DNA of 64,000 bases from NCBI RefSeq assembly GCF_051465645.1, contig NZ_CP195790.1, positions 1,860,001 through 1,924,000 of the forward strand, written 5' to 3'. The DNA is from Planctomicrobium sp051465645. GTDB lineage: Bacteria > Planctomycetota > Planctomycetia > Planctomycetales > Planctomycetaceae. Positions 50,914 through 59,888 of the stretch are shown here, piece after piece; positions within the stretch are counted from its first letter, which is position 1; each line of letters begins with the position of its first letter. A program made the translations under genes and the position numbers. A model generated the notes under the pieces. It searched no databases, was not told the origin of the DNA, and saw only the letters and a program-made list of their open reading frames with translations.

Positions 50914-51708
50914 ATGGCAACCCTCGCCACCAAACCCCTGACCTGGTTCAAGGCGGGCTCGCAGGCCCGAAAACAATTCGATGAGTCGGAACTGCGCAGA
51001 CTCGGCGAATCCCTCAAAGTCCGACAGCTCCAACCAATACTGGCCCGACCTGACGGGACATTGATCGCCGGAGAAAGGCGGCTGCGGGCGGCAAAGCTCG
51101 TTGGCCTTACCGAGCTTTCGGTTGTCGTTTCCGATGAGCCGATGACCGAGACGGAGCTTCGCATTTTCCAACTGGCGGAGAATATCCACCGGGCAGACCT
51201 TACTGACGCTGAGAAATGGCAAGCCTGCGAGGAACTGCTCCGGCTCAATCCCGGTTGGAGCAACAAGGATCTGGCGAGTCACTTAAAGCTGGCGGAGTCC
51301 ACCGTCACCAAATACCTCTCCGCCTCGCGCTGCATCCTTGAAGTGCAGCAGGCCTTGGCCTCAGGCGAGATCGGCATCACCACGACGTACGAAATCAGCC
51401 GGGCCGGAACTGACCAGCAGGCTGAATTGCTGGCCCTCAAACGCTCCGGCACGTCCCGCGACGAACTGGCCAAGCGTGTCCGCAAACCGAAGGCGTCAGA
51501 CACACGGCAAGTGCGGATGAAACGCATCCTCTGTCCATTGCCTTCGGGCGTTTCCATCGCAGTCTCCGGTGCGGAACTATCGCTCGACGACTTCATCGAG
51601 GCGCTCGGCGACGCGCAAAAGGAAGCCCGCAAAGCCCGCGAGCAATCGCTCGACGCGAAGACATTTTCAGCCGTCATGAAAGATAAAGCCAAGAAAGGAG
51701 GTGCGTAA
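50914..51708 (+). CDS. ParB/RepB/Spo0J-family protein
   Basis: This is a 264-residue protein. The N-terminal ParB nuclease-like (CTPase) domain is seen in LGESLKVRQLQPILARPDGT and LIAGERRLRAAKLVGL, then the helical linker AENIHRADLTDAEKWQACEE. An HTH follows in NKDLASHLKLAESTVTKYLS (~115-135). AAGGAA lies about 8 bases before ATG 50914. In ICEs, ParB-like proteins help maintenance or regulate transfer genes. No ParA gene is adjacent, so a regulatory role is as likely as partitioning. Its TAA shares bases with the ATG of the coupling ATPase gene (TAATG). Confidence 0.87.
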   Translation: MATLATKPLTWFKAGSQARKQFDESELRRLGESLKVRQLQPILARPDGTLIAGERRLRAAKLVGLTELSVVVSDEPMTETELRIFQLAENIHRADLTDAEKWQACEELLRLNPGWSNKDLASHLKLAESTVTKYLSASRCILEVQQALASGEIGITTTYEISRAGTDQQAELLALKRSGTSRDELAKRVRKPKASDTRQVRMKRILCPLPSGVSIAVSGAELSLDDFIEALGDAQKEARKAREQSLDAKTFSAVMKDKAKKGGA

Positions 51709-53336
51709 TGGATACCAACTACAGCCTTCGCGGTGTGGTTCTTGCGGGCATCGGCCTGGTGCTGCTTGGCAGTGCCGCCATCGTTTGCCTTGATTCCCCA
51801 AATCCTAGCAGTGAAGTGCTCCTGCTTGGCGGTGGTGGGTTTGTCCTCATGCTGCTTGGCGTCATGCCGAAGCAGCGTCGCGGCACCACAAGTTACAAAC
51901 GCCGACGGTCACCGGACGGATTGGACCGGGTGCTGTTTGCGTGGAATGACAGCGACCAGTTTACGGTTCGCGATCTCTTAAATGGCGGTGTTGCCATCTT
52001 CGGCCGGACGGGATCAGGCAAGACATCGTCCAGCGGCAAGGTGCTGGCGAATGCGCTCGCACGGCTGCCGGGTAGCGGCGGCCTGATTCTCGCTGCCAAG
52101 CCAGGCGAAGACCGGGCGATGTGGGAAAAGATTTTCGCGGCGGCGGGAAGGTCAAAGGACCTGTTGATTTTCTCACCGGATTCCCCGCTCAGGTTTAACT
52201 TTCTGGATTACGAAATGGCTCAGGGCGGCCATACACGCAACATCACCAAATGCATCACAGTGATCGGAGAAACACTTGGCAGTAGCGATACGGACGGCCG
52301 CGAATCGTCTGACTTCTGGGACAAAGAGCAACAGCGGATGATCTATAACGCGGTTGAGGTGGTCAAACTGGCCACCGGCCGCGTCGGTGCCCCGGACCTG
52401 CACCGTTTTATTACGGGTGCTGCTACATCTGCGAATCAATTCACGTCGGAGGAATGGCTTGCAGGATTTCACAATGAGTGCCTGAAAGCAGCATGGGAGA
52501 AACCCAAGACTGCGATTGAGCAACATGACTTCGAACTGGCCAAGGAATATTGGCTGAACGAGTTCGTGTTCATGGCGGACAAAACTAGGTCATCGATCAT
52601 GACCGGGGTGATGGGTATCTTGCATACCTTCAATACCGGGATCGTTCGCGACCTGGTCAGTTCCACCACCAACGTAACGCCTGACGATTTGTTTGCCGGT
52701 AAGTGGGTGCTGATCGATATGGCTCCGTCCGAATGGGGCGACATTGGACTCTTCGTTGCAGGCGGCTGGAAGTATCTCAGCCAGAAGGCCTTGCTCAAGC
52801 GAGTGGCCGACTCGCGATCAAATGTGGTTACGATCTGGGCGGACGAGGCACAGCAATTCGTCAATAGCTTTGATGCCCACACTATCGCCCAGTGCCGGTC
52901 GCATCGTGGCTGCATGGTTTTTCTCACTCAGTCGCTTCATGCCTACTACGCGGCGCTTTCCGGCCAAGCGGGACGTCATCAGGCCGACAGTTTACTTACA
53001 AATTTCCACACCAAATTGCTGCACGCATTGGGCGATATTGAAACCGCCACCTGGGCCAGCAGCCTTATCGGTAAATCCTTACAGACCTTCACCGGTGGGT
53101 CGATGACACCAAGTGAAGGCATGTACGACGACCTGATGGGAGCCAGCCGCTACAGCGGCAATTTCTCGCAGCATTTTGAATCCATCTTACAACCCAATGC
53201 CTTCATGCACGGGCTTCGCACGGGCGGAGCCGCCAACGGTTTTGTGTGCGACTGTTTTGTGATTCGAAGCGGTGAGCCATTTGCCGGTGGTGCGAACTGG
53301 CTGGCCACCAGCTTCGACCAACGAACGCCTGGCTGA
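51708..53336 (+). CDS. TraD/VirD4-like coupling ATPase
   Basis: This is a 542-residue protein. Two N-terminal membrane segments (VVLAGIGLVLLGSAAIVCL and VLLLGGGGFVLMLLGVM; residues ~9-50) are followed by a P-loop ATPase domain. Walker A is GRTGSGKTSS (~99-108), Walker B-like VVTIWADEAQQF spans ~371-382, and CMVFLTQS lies downstream. This layout fits a type IV coupling protein that hands the relaxase-DNA complex to a secretion channel. It is translationally coupled to the ParB-like gene. The channel genes themselves are absent from the window. The C-terminus is short compared with TraD. Confidence 0.85.
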   Translation: MDTNYSLRGVVLAGIGLVLLGSAAIVCLDSPNPSSEVLLLGGGGFVLMLLGVMPKQRRGTTSYKRRRSPDGLDRVLFAWNDSDQFTVRDLLNGGVAIFGRTGSGKTSSSGKVLANALARLPGSGGLILAAKPGEDRAMWEKIFAAAGRSKDLLIFSPDSPLRFNFLDYEMAQGGHTRNITKCITVIGETLGSSDTDGRESSDFWDKEQQRMIYNAVEVVKLATGRVGAPDLHRFITGAATSANQFTSEEWLAGFHNECLKAAWEKPKTAIEQHDFELAKEYWLNEFVFMADKTRSSIMTGVMGILHTFNTGIVRDLVSSTTNVTPDDLFAGKWVLIDMAPSEWGDIGLFVAGGWKYLSQKALLKRVADSRSNVVTIWADEAQQFVNSFDAHTIAQCRSHRGCMVFLTQSLHAYYAALSGQAGRHQADSLLTNFHTKLLHALGDIETATWASSLIGKSLQTFTGGSMTPSEGMYDDLMGASRYSGNFSQHFESILQPNAFMHGLRTGGAANGFVCDCFVIRSGEPFAGGANWLATSFDQRTPG

Positions 53337-53479
53337 CATCACTTCGCTCCCGGCAGATTACGCCCCACAAACTACGACATTGGATACCACGACATTGGAA
53401 GGTGGTTTCCATGCCTCGCGCTGACAATACGTATCCATCGAGCCAATAACACCTTTTCACTTTTACAAGGAACCGAAAG

Positions 53480-54064
53480 ATGACGACGCAACATTCACCA
53501 CAGCAACAAACCTCACCGGGCGACCGCATCACGATGGCAGGATCGTTCAACGGTCTGCATCTTCTCGCCCATGCCCACTCACTTAGCTTTACCGTGTTTC
53601 TGCGGACTGATTTTGGGAGCGAAGGCATCGGCATGTGCGGCCTTGGCACCATCGTGATGATGCTGAGCTGGGGAGCCTATGCCAACTGCATTCCCATGTT
53701 TGTTTTCTTCCTGCTGTGGCTGGTCGCTTTGATCTTTCAACGGATCAGATCGTTCAGCAATTGGCGTCGAGGGATTGCTATCCACAGCCGCTACAACGGC
53801 ACGCCATGGCTTTCCAGGCGTCTGTTTCCGCGTGTCTCGGAATTGAACGCCAGGGGCGTTGATGCCTTCATCTGCTTTGCAGTAGGCGGGGTGATAGCAC
53901 AGTTCAACCAGCCACTTGGCTTGTACATCATGGCCGGATTTTTCTCGGTGATGTTTACCGAGGCAATCATGGTTGAGGCCAACCGCCGCCGACTCCGCCA
54001 GATGCGTGACGCGGAAATCGAGCAACGCTACCTCGCCGAGACCTATAAGTCTGGACGTTTCTAA
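53480..54064 (+). CDS. Multi-pass membrane protein of element
   Basis: This is a 194-residue protein with a polar N-terminus, then hydrophobic segments around residues 51-85 (MCGLGTIVMMLSWGAYANCI, then MFVFFLLWLVALIF) and 130-165 (AFICFAVGGVIAQF; YIMAGFFSVMFTEAIM). The basic loop between them (RIRSFSNWRRGIAIHSR) probably faces the cytoplasm. AAGGAA lies upstream of ATG 53480. No family is recognised. Its position after the coupling ATPase suggests a transfer or membrane-associated role, but this is inference. Confidence 0.7.
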   Translation: MTTQHSPQQQTSPGDRITMAGSFNGLHLLAHAHSLSFTVFLRTDFGSEGIGMCGLGTIVMMLSWGAYANCIPMFVFFLLWLVALIFQRIRSFSNWRRGIAIHSRYNGTPWLSRRLFPRVSELNARGVDAFICFAVGGVIAQFNQPLGLYIMAGFFSVMFTEAIMVEANRRRLRQMRDAEIEQRYLAETYKSGRF

Positions 54065-54093
54065 TCCCTTCCTCTTTTTGAAAGGTAACTGCC

Positions 54094-54405
54094 ATGTCAG
54101 AAGAACAGGACGGCATCTGGAAACAGATGCTTGCCAAACGGGCCGAATGGGCGGCGGAACAACCGTCCCTTTCGGCTGAGCTGAAAGCTATGGGCCGCGA
54201 AGCGATCAAAGACATTCGCGGCACCCTCCATCAGGCATATTTCGGGCAGCCGGAACATATGTCTGAGATGGGTACGCCCCTAAACCCTACGCCGCAAATG
54301 ACGACGCAGGATTTGGGTACGGTCCATGGTTCCTATCAGTCGGAACTCGATTCCTACGCTTCCCGCGCCTCACAACTCGAAACCCAACAGGAGAAAGAAC
54401 GATGA
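54094..54405 (+). CDS. Hypothetical 103-residue protein
   Basis: This is a 103-residue soluble charged protein: MSEEQDGIWKQMLAKRAEWA, then AELKAMGREAIKDIRGTLHQ, a Pro/Thr-rich middle and a Gln/Glu tail. GAAAGG lies upstream of ATG 54094. The stop overlaps the start of the next small gene (ATGA). No domain is recognised; it lies in a plus-strand run of small genes from 53480 to 55973. Confidence 0.65.
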   Translation: MSEEQDGIWKQMLAKRAEWAAEQPSLSAELKAMGREAIKDIRGTLHQAYFGQPEHMSEMGTPLNPTPQMTTQDLGTVHGSYQSELDSYASRASQLETQQEKER

Positions 54406-54530
54406 ATCATTTTTCAATGTCCCTTGAGACCATCACCCGCATTAGCCTGCTGCTCGATGTGTTGCTGCTGATGGTCATGACGTCCGGCGTGACCGCTCTG
54501 GTTTGCCGGGAGATTTACAAACGCGAGTGA
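54402..54530 (+). CDS. 42-residue single-span membrane peptide
   Basis: This 42-residue protein has one membrane span (ISLLLDVLLLMVMTSGVTAL) and a basic C-terminal end (CREIYKRE). Its ATG overlaps the preceding stop as ATGA, so it is translationally coupled. Function unknown. Confidence 0.5.
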   Translation: MNHFSMSLETITRISLLLDVLLLMVMTSGVTALVCREIYKRE

Positions 54531-54596
54531 CCTTACGCCGGTCTGATTTTCTTTCACCTACGTTCCGTTGTTTCCCATTTCATGAAGGAGTGCATC

Positions 54597-55028
54597 ATGC
54601 ACACAAGCATCAAGTTCCGTTGTCAGTATTGCGGCACGAAGATCTCTGCCAAAGAGTATCTGGTGGGCAAGTCCCGCCCGTGCCCGTCCTGTTCGTCCCT
54701 CGTGAGGGTTCCTGCGAACGTCCCGCCTCAGTTGCCATTGGCCACAACGGCAATGACAGGGGCGATGACAGGTGGGCAGATGTTCCAGCCACCGCTCGCC
54801 GAAGCACCGCGATGGCAGCAGATGCTCGCAATGGAAGCCGCGCCTACACAATGTCCGGCACCTTCCATTCCGGTGGAGATTCGACTGCCGGGCAAACTTG
54901 GCGGCCTGAAAGCCCGTGTCGATCAGACCACCAGCAACTCGATGGCGATGACGTTCCTCGGTGGGGCGTTGGTTGTTCTCGGGGCCATCTTGTTTTCCTT
55001 GCTCGGCATCAAACGCCGGATCGTCTGA
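54597..55028 (+). CDS. Zinc-ribbon membrane protein
   Basis: This is a 143-residue protein. An N-terminal zinc ribbon has two Cys pairs (CQYCGTK and CPSCSS, residues ~9-32). A Pro/Ala-rich linker follows, then one C-terminal membrane span (MTFLGGALVVLGAILFSLLG) and a short basic tail. The ribbon would therefore be cytoplasmic or external on a C-terminal anchor. I chose ATG 54597 because AAGGAG lies 6 bases upstream; an ATG at 54582 is possible but contains that ribosome site. No function is assigned. Confidence 0.7.
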   Translation: MHTSIKFRCQYCGTKISAKEYLVGKSRPCPSCSSLVRVPANVPPQLPLATTAMTGAMTGGQMFQPPLAEAPRWQQMLAMEAAPTQCPAPSIPVEIRLPGKLGGLKARVDQTTSNSMAMTFLGGALVVLGAILFSLLGIKRRIV

Positions 55029-55142
55029 TGGCCGGATCGCCTGATCGGGGTGTAGCTATTGATTGGTCGTTTAACAGATTTCTCAGATCGGGCGGCAGCG
55101 TGTTGCTGCCGTCCCATTTCTTCATGCTTCAAGGAGAGTGTC

Positions 55143-55352
55143 ATGGTCGTAGTCGTATTTCTATTCGCGGGCATGCTGGGCATCGCCTGCTTTCTTTCCT
55201 GGTGTGGCTTTCAGCGGATCGCAGCGCACCTGCGAGACAAACCCGATGCAACCCGGGCCGTGGTTGAACATGTCCTGATGCCCCTTCTTGGAAAGACGGG
55301 CGGCACAGGACGGTCAAGCAGCCTCGACGCTCCGTCAGCGTCTGCACGTTAG
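55143..55352 (+). CDS. Small membrane protein
   Basis: This 69-residue protein starts with one membrane span (MVVVVFLFAGMLGIACFLSW), followed by a soluble polar tail. AAGGAG lies 6 bases before ATG 55143 and fixes the start; the frame is open to 55059. No family recognised. Confidence 0.6.
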   Translation: MVVVVFLFAGMLGIACFLSWCGFQRIAAHLRDKPDATRAVVEHVLMPLLGKTGGTGRSSSLDAPSASAR

Positions 55353-55418
55353 AGCAAATGGTTGATTGCATCAGGCAGAAAAGACTTCTGCCTGATGCCT
55401 TCGCCTAAGGAGAGTGTC

Positions 55419-55730
55419 ATGCAAACGGACAGTACCGGATTGGAATCGCGGCTTACCCGTATCGAACAGATGCTTGCCGCATTGGTTGAGGGCCAGCAGG
55501 CCCGGCAGTGGTACAGCATCGAAGAGTTTGCCCGGATCGTAGGGCGTTCGACCTATACCTGCCGTCAGTGGTGCCGCAGTGGCCGTGTTACTGCTCGCAA
55601 GAAAGATAGCGGACGCGGAGCCTACCTGGCGTGGACCATCTCGCATGCGGAGCTATTGCGTTTTCAGCAGGAGGGCCTTCGCCCCCGACATGACAATGAC
55701 AACCTGCCTGCCTTGCAGGCGGACGGATAG
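55419..55730 (+). CDS. HTH (excisionase-like) DNA-binding protein
   Basis: This is a 103-residue protein. An N-terminal helix (LESRLTRIEQMLAALVEGQQ) is followed by a MerR/Xis-type HTH: WYSIEEFARIVGRSTYTCRQ then WCRSGRVTARKKDSGRG (residues ~34-70). The pattern matches small helix-turn-helix proteins that serve as directionality factors or regulators of mobile elements. AAGGAG lies 6 bases before ATG 55419. Its position two genes before the serine recombinase makes an excision-control role plausible, though recombination directionality factors for serine integrases are diverse and hard to recognise. Confidence 0.72.
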   Translation: MQTDSTGLESRLTRIEQMLAALVEGQQARQWYSIEEFARIVGRSTYTCRQWCRSGRVTARKKDSGRGAYLAWTISHAELLRFQQEGLRPRHDNDNLPALQADG

Positions 55731-55745
55731 AAGTGAGGTATCACG

Positions 55746-55973
55746 ATGTCTGAGCACAACGATAAGGAAAGGGACAAGAATCCCAACAAGCCGCCGGGCC
55801 GTAAACGGCGGCGGCTTCCCGTCCGTGCGTTCTTTCTGCTGGATGATTCACTGGCAGCGAATGACCAGCATCCGCTGGCGGCATCACCGCCAGCGGTACG
55901 TGAGGCAAGTCGGTTGCGGCTCATTGCCAGCGTCCTGGCACGTTTGGCCTCCGCAGGCATGGAAGCGGGCTGA
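55746..55973 (+). CDS. Small basic hypothetical protein
   Basis: This is a 75-residue protein with a very basic N-terminus (KNPNKPPGRKRRRLPVRAFF) and a helical C-terminus. A GAGG-containing stretch lies upstream of ATG 55746. It sits between the HTH gene and the serine recombinase gene, all in one direction. No domain recognised; DNA binding is possible from charge alone. Confidence 0.55.
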   Translation: MSEHNDKERDKNPNKPPGRKRRRLPVRAFFLLDDSLAANDQHPLAASPPAVREASRLRLIASVLARLASAGMEAG

Positions 55974-56038
55974 CTATCGGTTAAAATAAACGACTTCGGG
56001 AAATTGATAGCAGTCTTGAGCGAAAGCGTGGTGACAAC

Positions 56039-57853
56039 GTGCGAAAGAAAAAATCATCAAAGGAGCAACGGCCCCTTCGAATTGCCGGTTATGTCCGCGT
56101 GTCATCACAGCGTCAGGCAACCGAAGGCGACAGCCTTGTTGCACAAGAGCATGAAATCGAACAGGAAGTGGAGTCCCGCAAACGACGTGAGGACTGGGAT
56201 GTCGGCTCTCTGGAGTTCTACATTGATGCAGGCAAGAGTGCAAAAGATCAGAACCGCCCGCAACTCCAGCGATTGAAACGCGACATTGCCGCAGGCAATA
56301 TCGACGTCGTTATCTGCTTCAAACTCGACCGCATTACCCGCAGCCTCAAAGACTTCGTCGATTTGTGGGCACTCTTTGCCGACCGCGATGTTGATGTGAT
56401 CTCGCTTCGTGAGAAGTTCGACACGTCGATGCCCACCGGTGAGGCGATGGTTCAACTCATCATGGTCTTCGCTCAGCTAGAGCGGAAGATGACCGCCGAA
56501 CGTACATTCTCAATCATGCGTGACCGCGCCGACCGGGGTTTGTGGAATGGCGGACATATCGTCGGATACCGTTCCGTGGCTAACGATCCCGGCAATCTGG
56601 AAATCGATCCGGAAGCGGCGGAGATCATTCGTCGCATCTTCGACAAGTTCGAGGAACTTGGCTCAGCGGGCGCTGTCACCCGGCATTTGAGTGACCTTGG
56701 CATCCGTCTACCGACATACCGCACACGGGCCGACAAACTTCGTGGCGGCAATCTGTTCACCAAACAGAAGGTAATCGGGATTCTTCGCAACACCATCTAT
56801 CTTGGCCAAATTCGATGGGGCGATTCTGTCCGCGACAATTGCCACGAGCCGATCATTTCGCAAGAACAATTCGACCGCGTGCAATTGGTGATCGGAAAAA
56901 CGACGCAGCGGCGAATGAATCTTAAAAAGCCCAAGGGCCGCGTTTACTTGCTGTCTGGCCTGCTTCGCTGCCAGTGCGGGGCACACATGGTCGGGGCATC
57001 GGCCCACGGCCGGACCGCCAAGAACTTCTATTACGTCTGCACCCGCCAGAACCACGAGGCCGGGAAATACTCGTGCAGCGCTTCGCGACTGCCTGCCGTT
57101 GCCCTGGAGAAGGCCATCATCGGGCGTATCGGGCAAATTGGCCGACTGGTCGAGGCACGCGACCGGATTGTATCAGAAGCACTGTCTTGTCTCGGCGGGG
57201 AAGCGGAACGTCTTCGCGAAGAGGAGGACCTTTCCCGCAGGAGACTGGCTCAGCTACGCGGCGAATCGACAAAGCTGATCGAGGTGCTCAAATCCTTCGG
57301 AGCCAAAGGTCTTGTAAGCGTACAGTCGGAACTGGAGCGGTTGGAGGCAGAGGAAGTCCAGGTCAAAAAGAGTTTGACTGACATCGCCAAACGCCAAGCA
57401 CCCGTCGAGCGAGTCGGTGAAGATGCGAAAGCGTTCCTCGACACCTGGCATGACATCGGCGAATTGCTGGAATCAGCCACGCCCGAAGAACAGTTGCAGA
57501 TTCTTCAACACTACATTGAAGTGATTGAACTGGGGGCAATTGACCAGAGCAGCAAGACGGGCACCTACGCCATGCGGCTATTCCCGGAAGTGCGTCCCGA
57601 TCGGGGCTTCGATTTCGACGCAGACGACAGCCCGGATGACGGAAATCCAAACCCGGAAACGACAAACGGAGCCGTCCCCGAAATCGGAAACGGCTCCGCC
57701 TGTGTTAACCTTGGACGGCTTGGTTCGCATAACCGTCCAGAAAGCTCCCCGAGTAGGGCTCGAACCTACGACCTACGGATTAACAGTCCGCCGCTCTACC
57801 GATTGAGCTATCGGGGAAAATGTGTGGGCGTAAAATATTTCAAACGAAGATGA
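56039..57853 (+). CDS. Large serine recombinase reading into tRNA-Asn
   Basis: This is a recombinase of up to 604 residues. The resolvase domain has YVRVSSQRQATEGDSL with the Ser nucleophile, then CFKLDRITRSLKD and AMVQLIMVFAQLERK. A recombinase domain follows (AEIIRRIFDKFEELGS; GILRNTIYLGQIRWGD). A zinc ribbon has LLRCQCGAHMV and a later YYVCTR, followed by a coiled coil. The start is GTG at 56039. The last ~36 codons run antisense through the whole of tRNA-Asn, so the C-terminus depends on the attachment locus and the natural end may be shorter. This is probably the enzyme that placed the element here. All catalytic motifs are intact. Confidence 0.92.
   Translation: MRKKKSSKEQRPLRIAGYVRVSSQRQATEGDSLVAQEHEIEQEVESRKRREDWDVGSLEFYIDAGKSAKDQNRPQLQRLKRDIAAGNIDVVICFKLDRITRSLKDFVDLWALFADRDVDVISLREKFDTSMPTGEAMVQLIMVFAQLERKMTAERTFSIMRDRADRGLWNGGHIVGYRSVANDPGNLEIDPEAAEIIRRIFDKFEELGSAGAVTRHLSDLGIRLPTYRTRADKLRGGNLFTKQKVIGILRNTIYLGQIRWGDSVRDNCHEPIISQEQFDRVQLVIGKTTQRRMNLKKPKGRVYLLSGLLRCQCGAHMVGASAHGRTAKNFYYVCTRQNHEAGKYSCSASRLPAVALEKAIIGRIGQIGRLVEARDRIVSEALSCLGGEAERLREEEDLSRRRLAQLRGESTKLIEVLKSFGAKGLVSVQSELERLEAEEVQVKKSLTDIAKRQAPVERVGEDAKAFLDTWHDIGELLESATPEEQLQILQHYIEVIELGAIDQSSKTGTYAMRLFPEVRPDRGFDFDADDSPDDGNPNPETTNGAVPEIGNGSACVNLGRLGSHNRPESSPSRARTYDLRINSPPLYRLSYRGKCVGVKYFKRR
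57745..57817 (-). tRNA. tRNA-Asn (GTT)
   Basis: A complete 73-base cloverleaf: acceptor TCCCCGA/TCGGGGA, D arm GCTC/GAGC, anticodon arm GCGGA-CTGTTAA-TCCGT with anticodon GTT, T arm GTAGG-TTCGAGC-CCTAC, and discriminator G. CCA is not encoded. It lies antisense inside the 3' end of the serine recombinase reading frame and marks the right border of the mobile region. Confidence 0.95.
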
Positions 57854-58105
57854 CTTTCAACCCAACAAGCCAAACATCGTAAGACTTTTTATGAAAACGT
57901 CTTGGACATGGCGAGAAGTGCCGGTGAACAATTCTTTTCGGATTATCACCAGCCCACACAAACGCACCACAGCCCACTGATGCGTCTTGTATGGAGAGCA
58001 ATTTTCGACGTTCTCCAACGTTTCTGGCACGGGGGCATCCGCATGTGGCCCTGCAGATGCCTTCCTTCCGGACACCCTCTCAGCCAGCAGGTTCACCCAA
58101 ACCTG

Positions 58106-59716
58106 CTAAAACATTGTTCGTTCAGAGATGGTCGGCTTCATTTGAGATCGCAAGAAGACATCGAGTCCAAAGATTGTTTCGAAAAAGCCCTGATTTCGCC
58201 GCAAGGCAATCTGCTCAATCGAGAGATCCTCAGCCGTGGCGACCGAGATCACGATTCGGTTTCTCACCCGACTGCATTCAATCTGACGAATTCGCTGATT
58301 ACGAGAGGCGTCCAGAGCGAGTGCAATTCGCAGGATCGCGGCGAGCTTGGATACAACGACTCTCCGACTACGATCCATCGAGGCATACGGCTGGTGTGTC
58401 GTCTTCGGCATTGAGCGGCGATGGTAGCGGGCAACGAGGCCGACCAACAGCAGATCATCCGCCGTTAACCCGAACAGCGTACTGTTCATGATCAGATACA
58501 TCGAGTGTTTGTGCATACTCGAGACATTGATGAATGCCCCTGCTTCGTGAAGCGCCGCCGCAACGTACAGTAAGGTTTCAAACCGGTCATCCAGTCCGTG
58601 CTCTTTTCGCAGTTGTCGAAACAGCTGCCTGCACAGTTCAGCAACATTGCGGGCGTGATCCTCGTCGACATGGTAACGATGTGCGAGTTCCCAGGTGGCC
58701 CGAATGATCTGCTTCTGAAAATCGTCAGTCCACAGGCCGCCTTCAGACATGTCCCGCAACAGTCCGTCGCGGAGATTCATGTTGCAGACGTAAATCTTCG
58801 GGACTTCCAGCAGCGATGCAAACTGGAGATTGACCAGCAACGCCGGTCCAACCGTTTCGGCCTCCTGATACGTCAGATGAAACTCACTGACCAGCTGTTC
58901 TTCACTGCGTGAGAAGATGTATTCGATAAACTTGGTCAGCTTCGACACTGACAGTTCGATCAGTTTGTCATCCGTCAGCGAGACATTCTCAATCTCCTGC
59001 ACCGCAAATCGAATGTCCCCACCCATGGCGACCATATTCGCTCCGGTGTGAGACTTGAACTGCTCGTGAAACGGTTCGAGATGACTGTGAATTTCCCCTT
59101 CGAGAACGTGCCGGACTTTGTTTCTTGAAACTCGATAAGTGCTGACAAGCTGCTGGAGTCGCAACGACCCGAGACGGAAACCATGAGTGTATGAAACGTT
59201 TCCCTGAACAAGAGTCAGCAGTTCCGTGTTCCCGCCTCCGACTTCAACAACAACCGACTCTGATTTGAAAAGAGACGCTCGCTCTTTCAGAAGCGGTTGC
59301 ACGCTGCGGAAGATAATTCGGTGGACTTCCGCTTCTTCGAGAGTTTCGACCGACAAACCAGTCGCAACGAAGATTCGATCAATAAATGTGATTCTATTCA
59401 GCGCTTCCCGTACCGCACTTGTTGCAACAATACGGATATCTTCCTGACGCGTGATGCGATACTCGTCGAGCTTACTGCGGTAACTGCGAAGAACAGAAAC
59501 GCACTCTTCAATTGTGGTCCGCGAGAGTTCTCCACTGATGAAGGCATCCGTTCCCAGATGAACGGCTTGAGTAAGAGATTCCAAGGTTCGAATTGAACCT
59601 TCCGGCTGAATCTCGGCAATCGCCATCCGAATCGCGGATGTCCCGATATCGATCACCGCCACGGTCCGGACACGTTCCTGTGCCCCACGAAAGGAAGTAC
59701 TCACAACTGGGCTCAA
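58106..59716 (-). CDS. Ppx/GppA-family phosphatase with C-terminal HD-like domain
   Basis: This is a 536-residue protein. An actin-like fold of exopolyphosphatase/ppGpp-ppase type is seen from VAVIDIGTSAIRMAIAEIQP (phosphate loop, ~18-37), through IRIVATSAVREALN and ESVVVEVGGGNTELLTLVQG to the conserved GFRLGSLRL. A C-terminal helical domain resembles the HD domain of the family, but its motif reads ALHEAG instead of ALHDIG. In the family these enzymes hydrolyse polyphosphate or pppGpp. The altered HD residue may affect the second domain only. It is a chromosomal gene outside the mobile region and is followed by tRNA-Asn. Confidence 0.88.
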   Translation of the reverse strand: MSPVVSTSFRGAQERVRTVAVIDIGTSAIRMAIAEIQPEGSIRTLESLTQAVHLGTDAFISGELSRTTIEECVSVLRSYRSKLDEYRITRQEDIRIVATSAVREALNRITFIDRIFVATGLSVETLEEAEVHRIIFRSVQPLLKERASLFKSESVVVEVGGGNTELLTLVQGNVSYTHGFRLGSLRLQQLVSTYRVSRNKVRHVLEGEIHSHLEPFHEQFKSHTGANMVAMGGDIRFAVQEIENVSLTDDKLIELSVSKLTKFIEYIFSRSEEQLVSEFHLTYQEAETVGPALLVNLQFASLLEVPKIYVCNMNLRDGLLRDMSEGGLWTDDFQKQIIRATWELAHRYHVDEDHARNVAELCRQLFRQLRKEHGLDDRFETLLYVAAALHEAGAFINVSSMHKHSMYLIMNSTLFGLTADDLLLVGLVARYHRRSMPKTTHQPYASMDRSRRVVVSKLAAILRIALALDASRNQRIRQIECSRVRNRIVISVATAEDLSIEQIALRRNQGFFETIFGLDVFLRSQMKPTISERTMF

Positions 59717-59888
59717 TCCACTAAAATATGACCAGAACGGGAGGCAAACGCGGCTCGCTCAACGACTTTTCTCAACGCCCCCATTAGAGCATTTTCACAG
59801 CCAGTCTGCACAGGGGACCTTCTACTCGCTGGTGCACCGCGATCCCTTCACACGATCCGGCAAAAGAAATCGGACAACCGACTTGGCG

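Larger units (their letters stand above)
15894..57817. mobile_element. ICE-like / mobilizable element region ending at tRNA-Asn
   Basis: The region holds a methylase-helicase, a MobF relaxase, a coupling ATPase, a ParB-like protein, a tyrosine integrase with an attP-like site and a serine recombinase whose gene runs into tRNA-Asn. These are mobile-element hallmarks. The right edge is placed at tRNA-Asn (57745-57817), beyond which chromosomal genes follow. The left edge is not determined; accessory genes continue to the window start and no copy of the tRNA-Asn 3' end was recognised on the left. A 16-kb BREX block interrupts the backbone. No mating-pore genes are seen, so transfer would need helper functions or genes outside the window. 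Confidence 0.5.
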
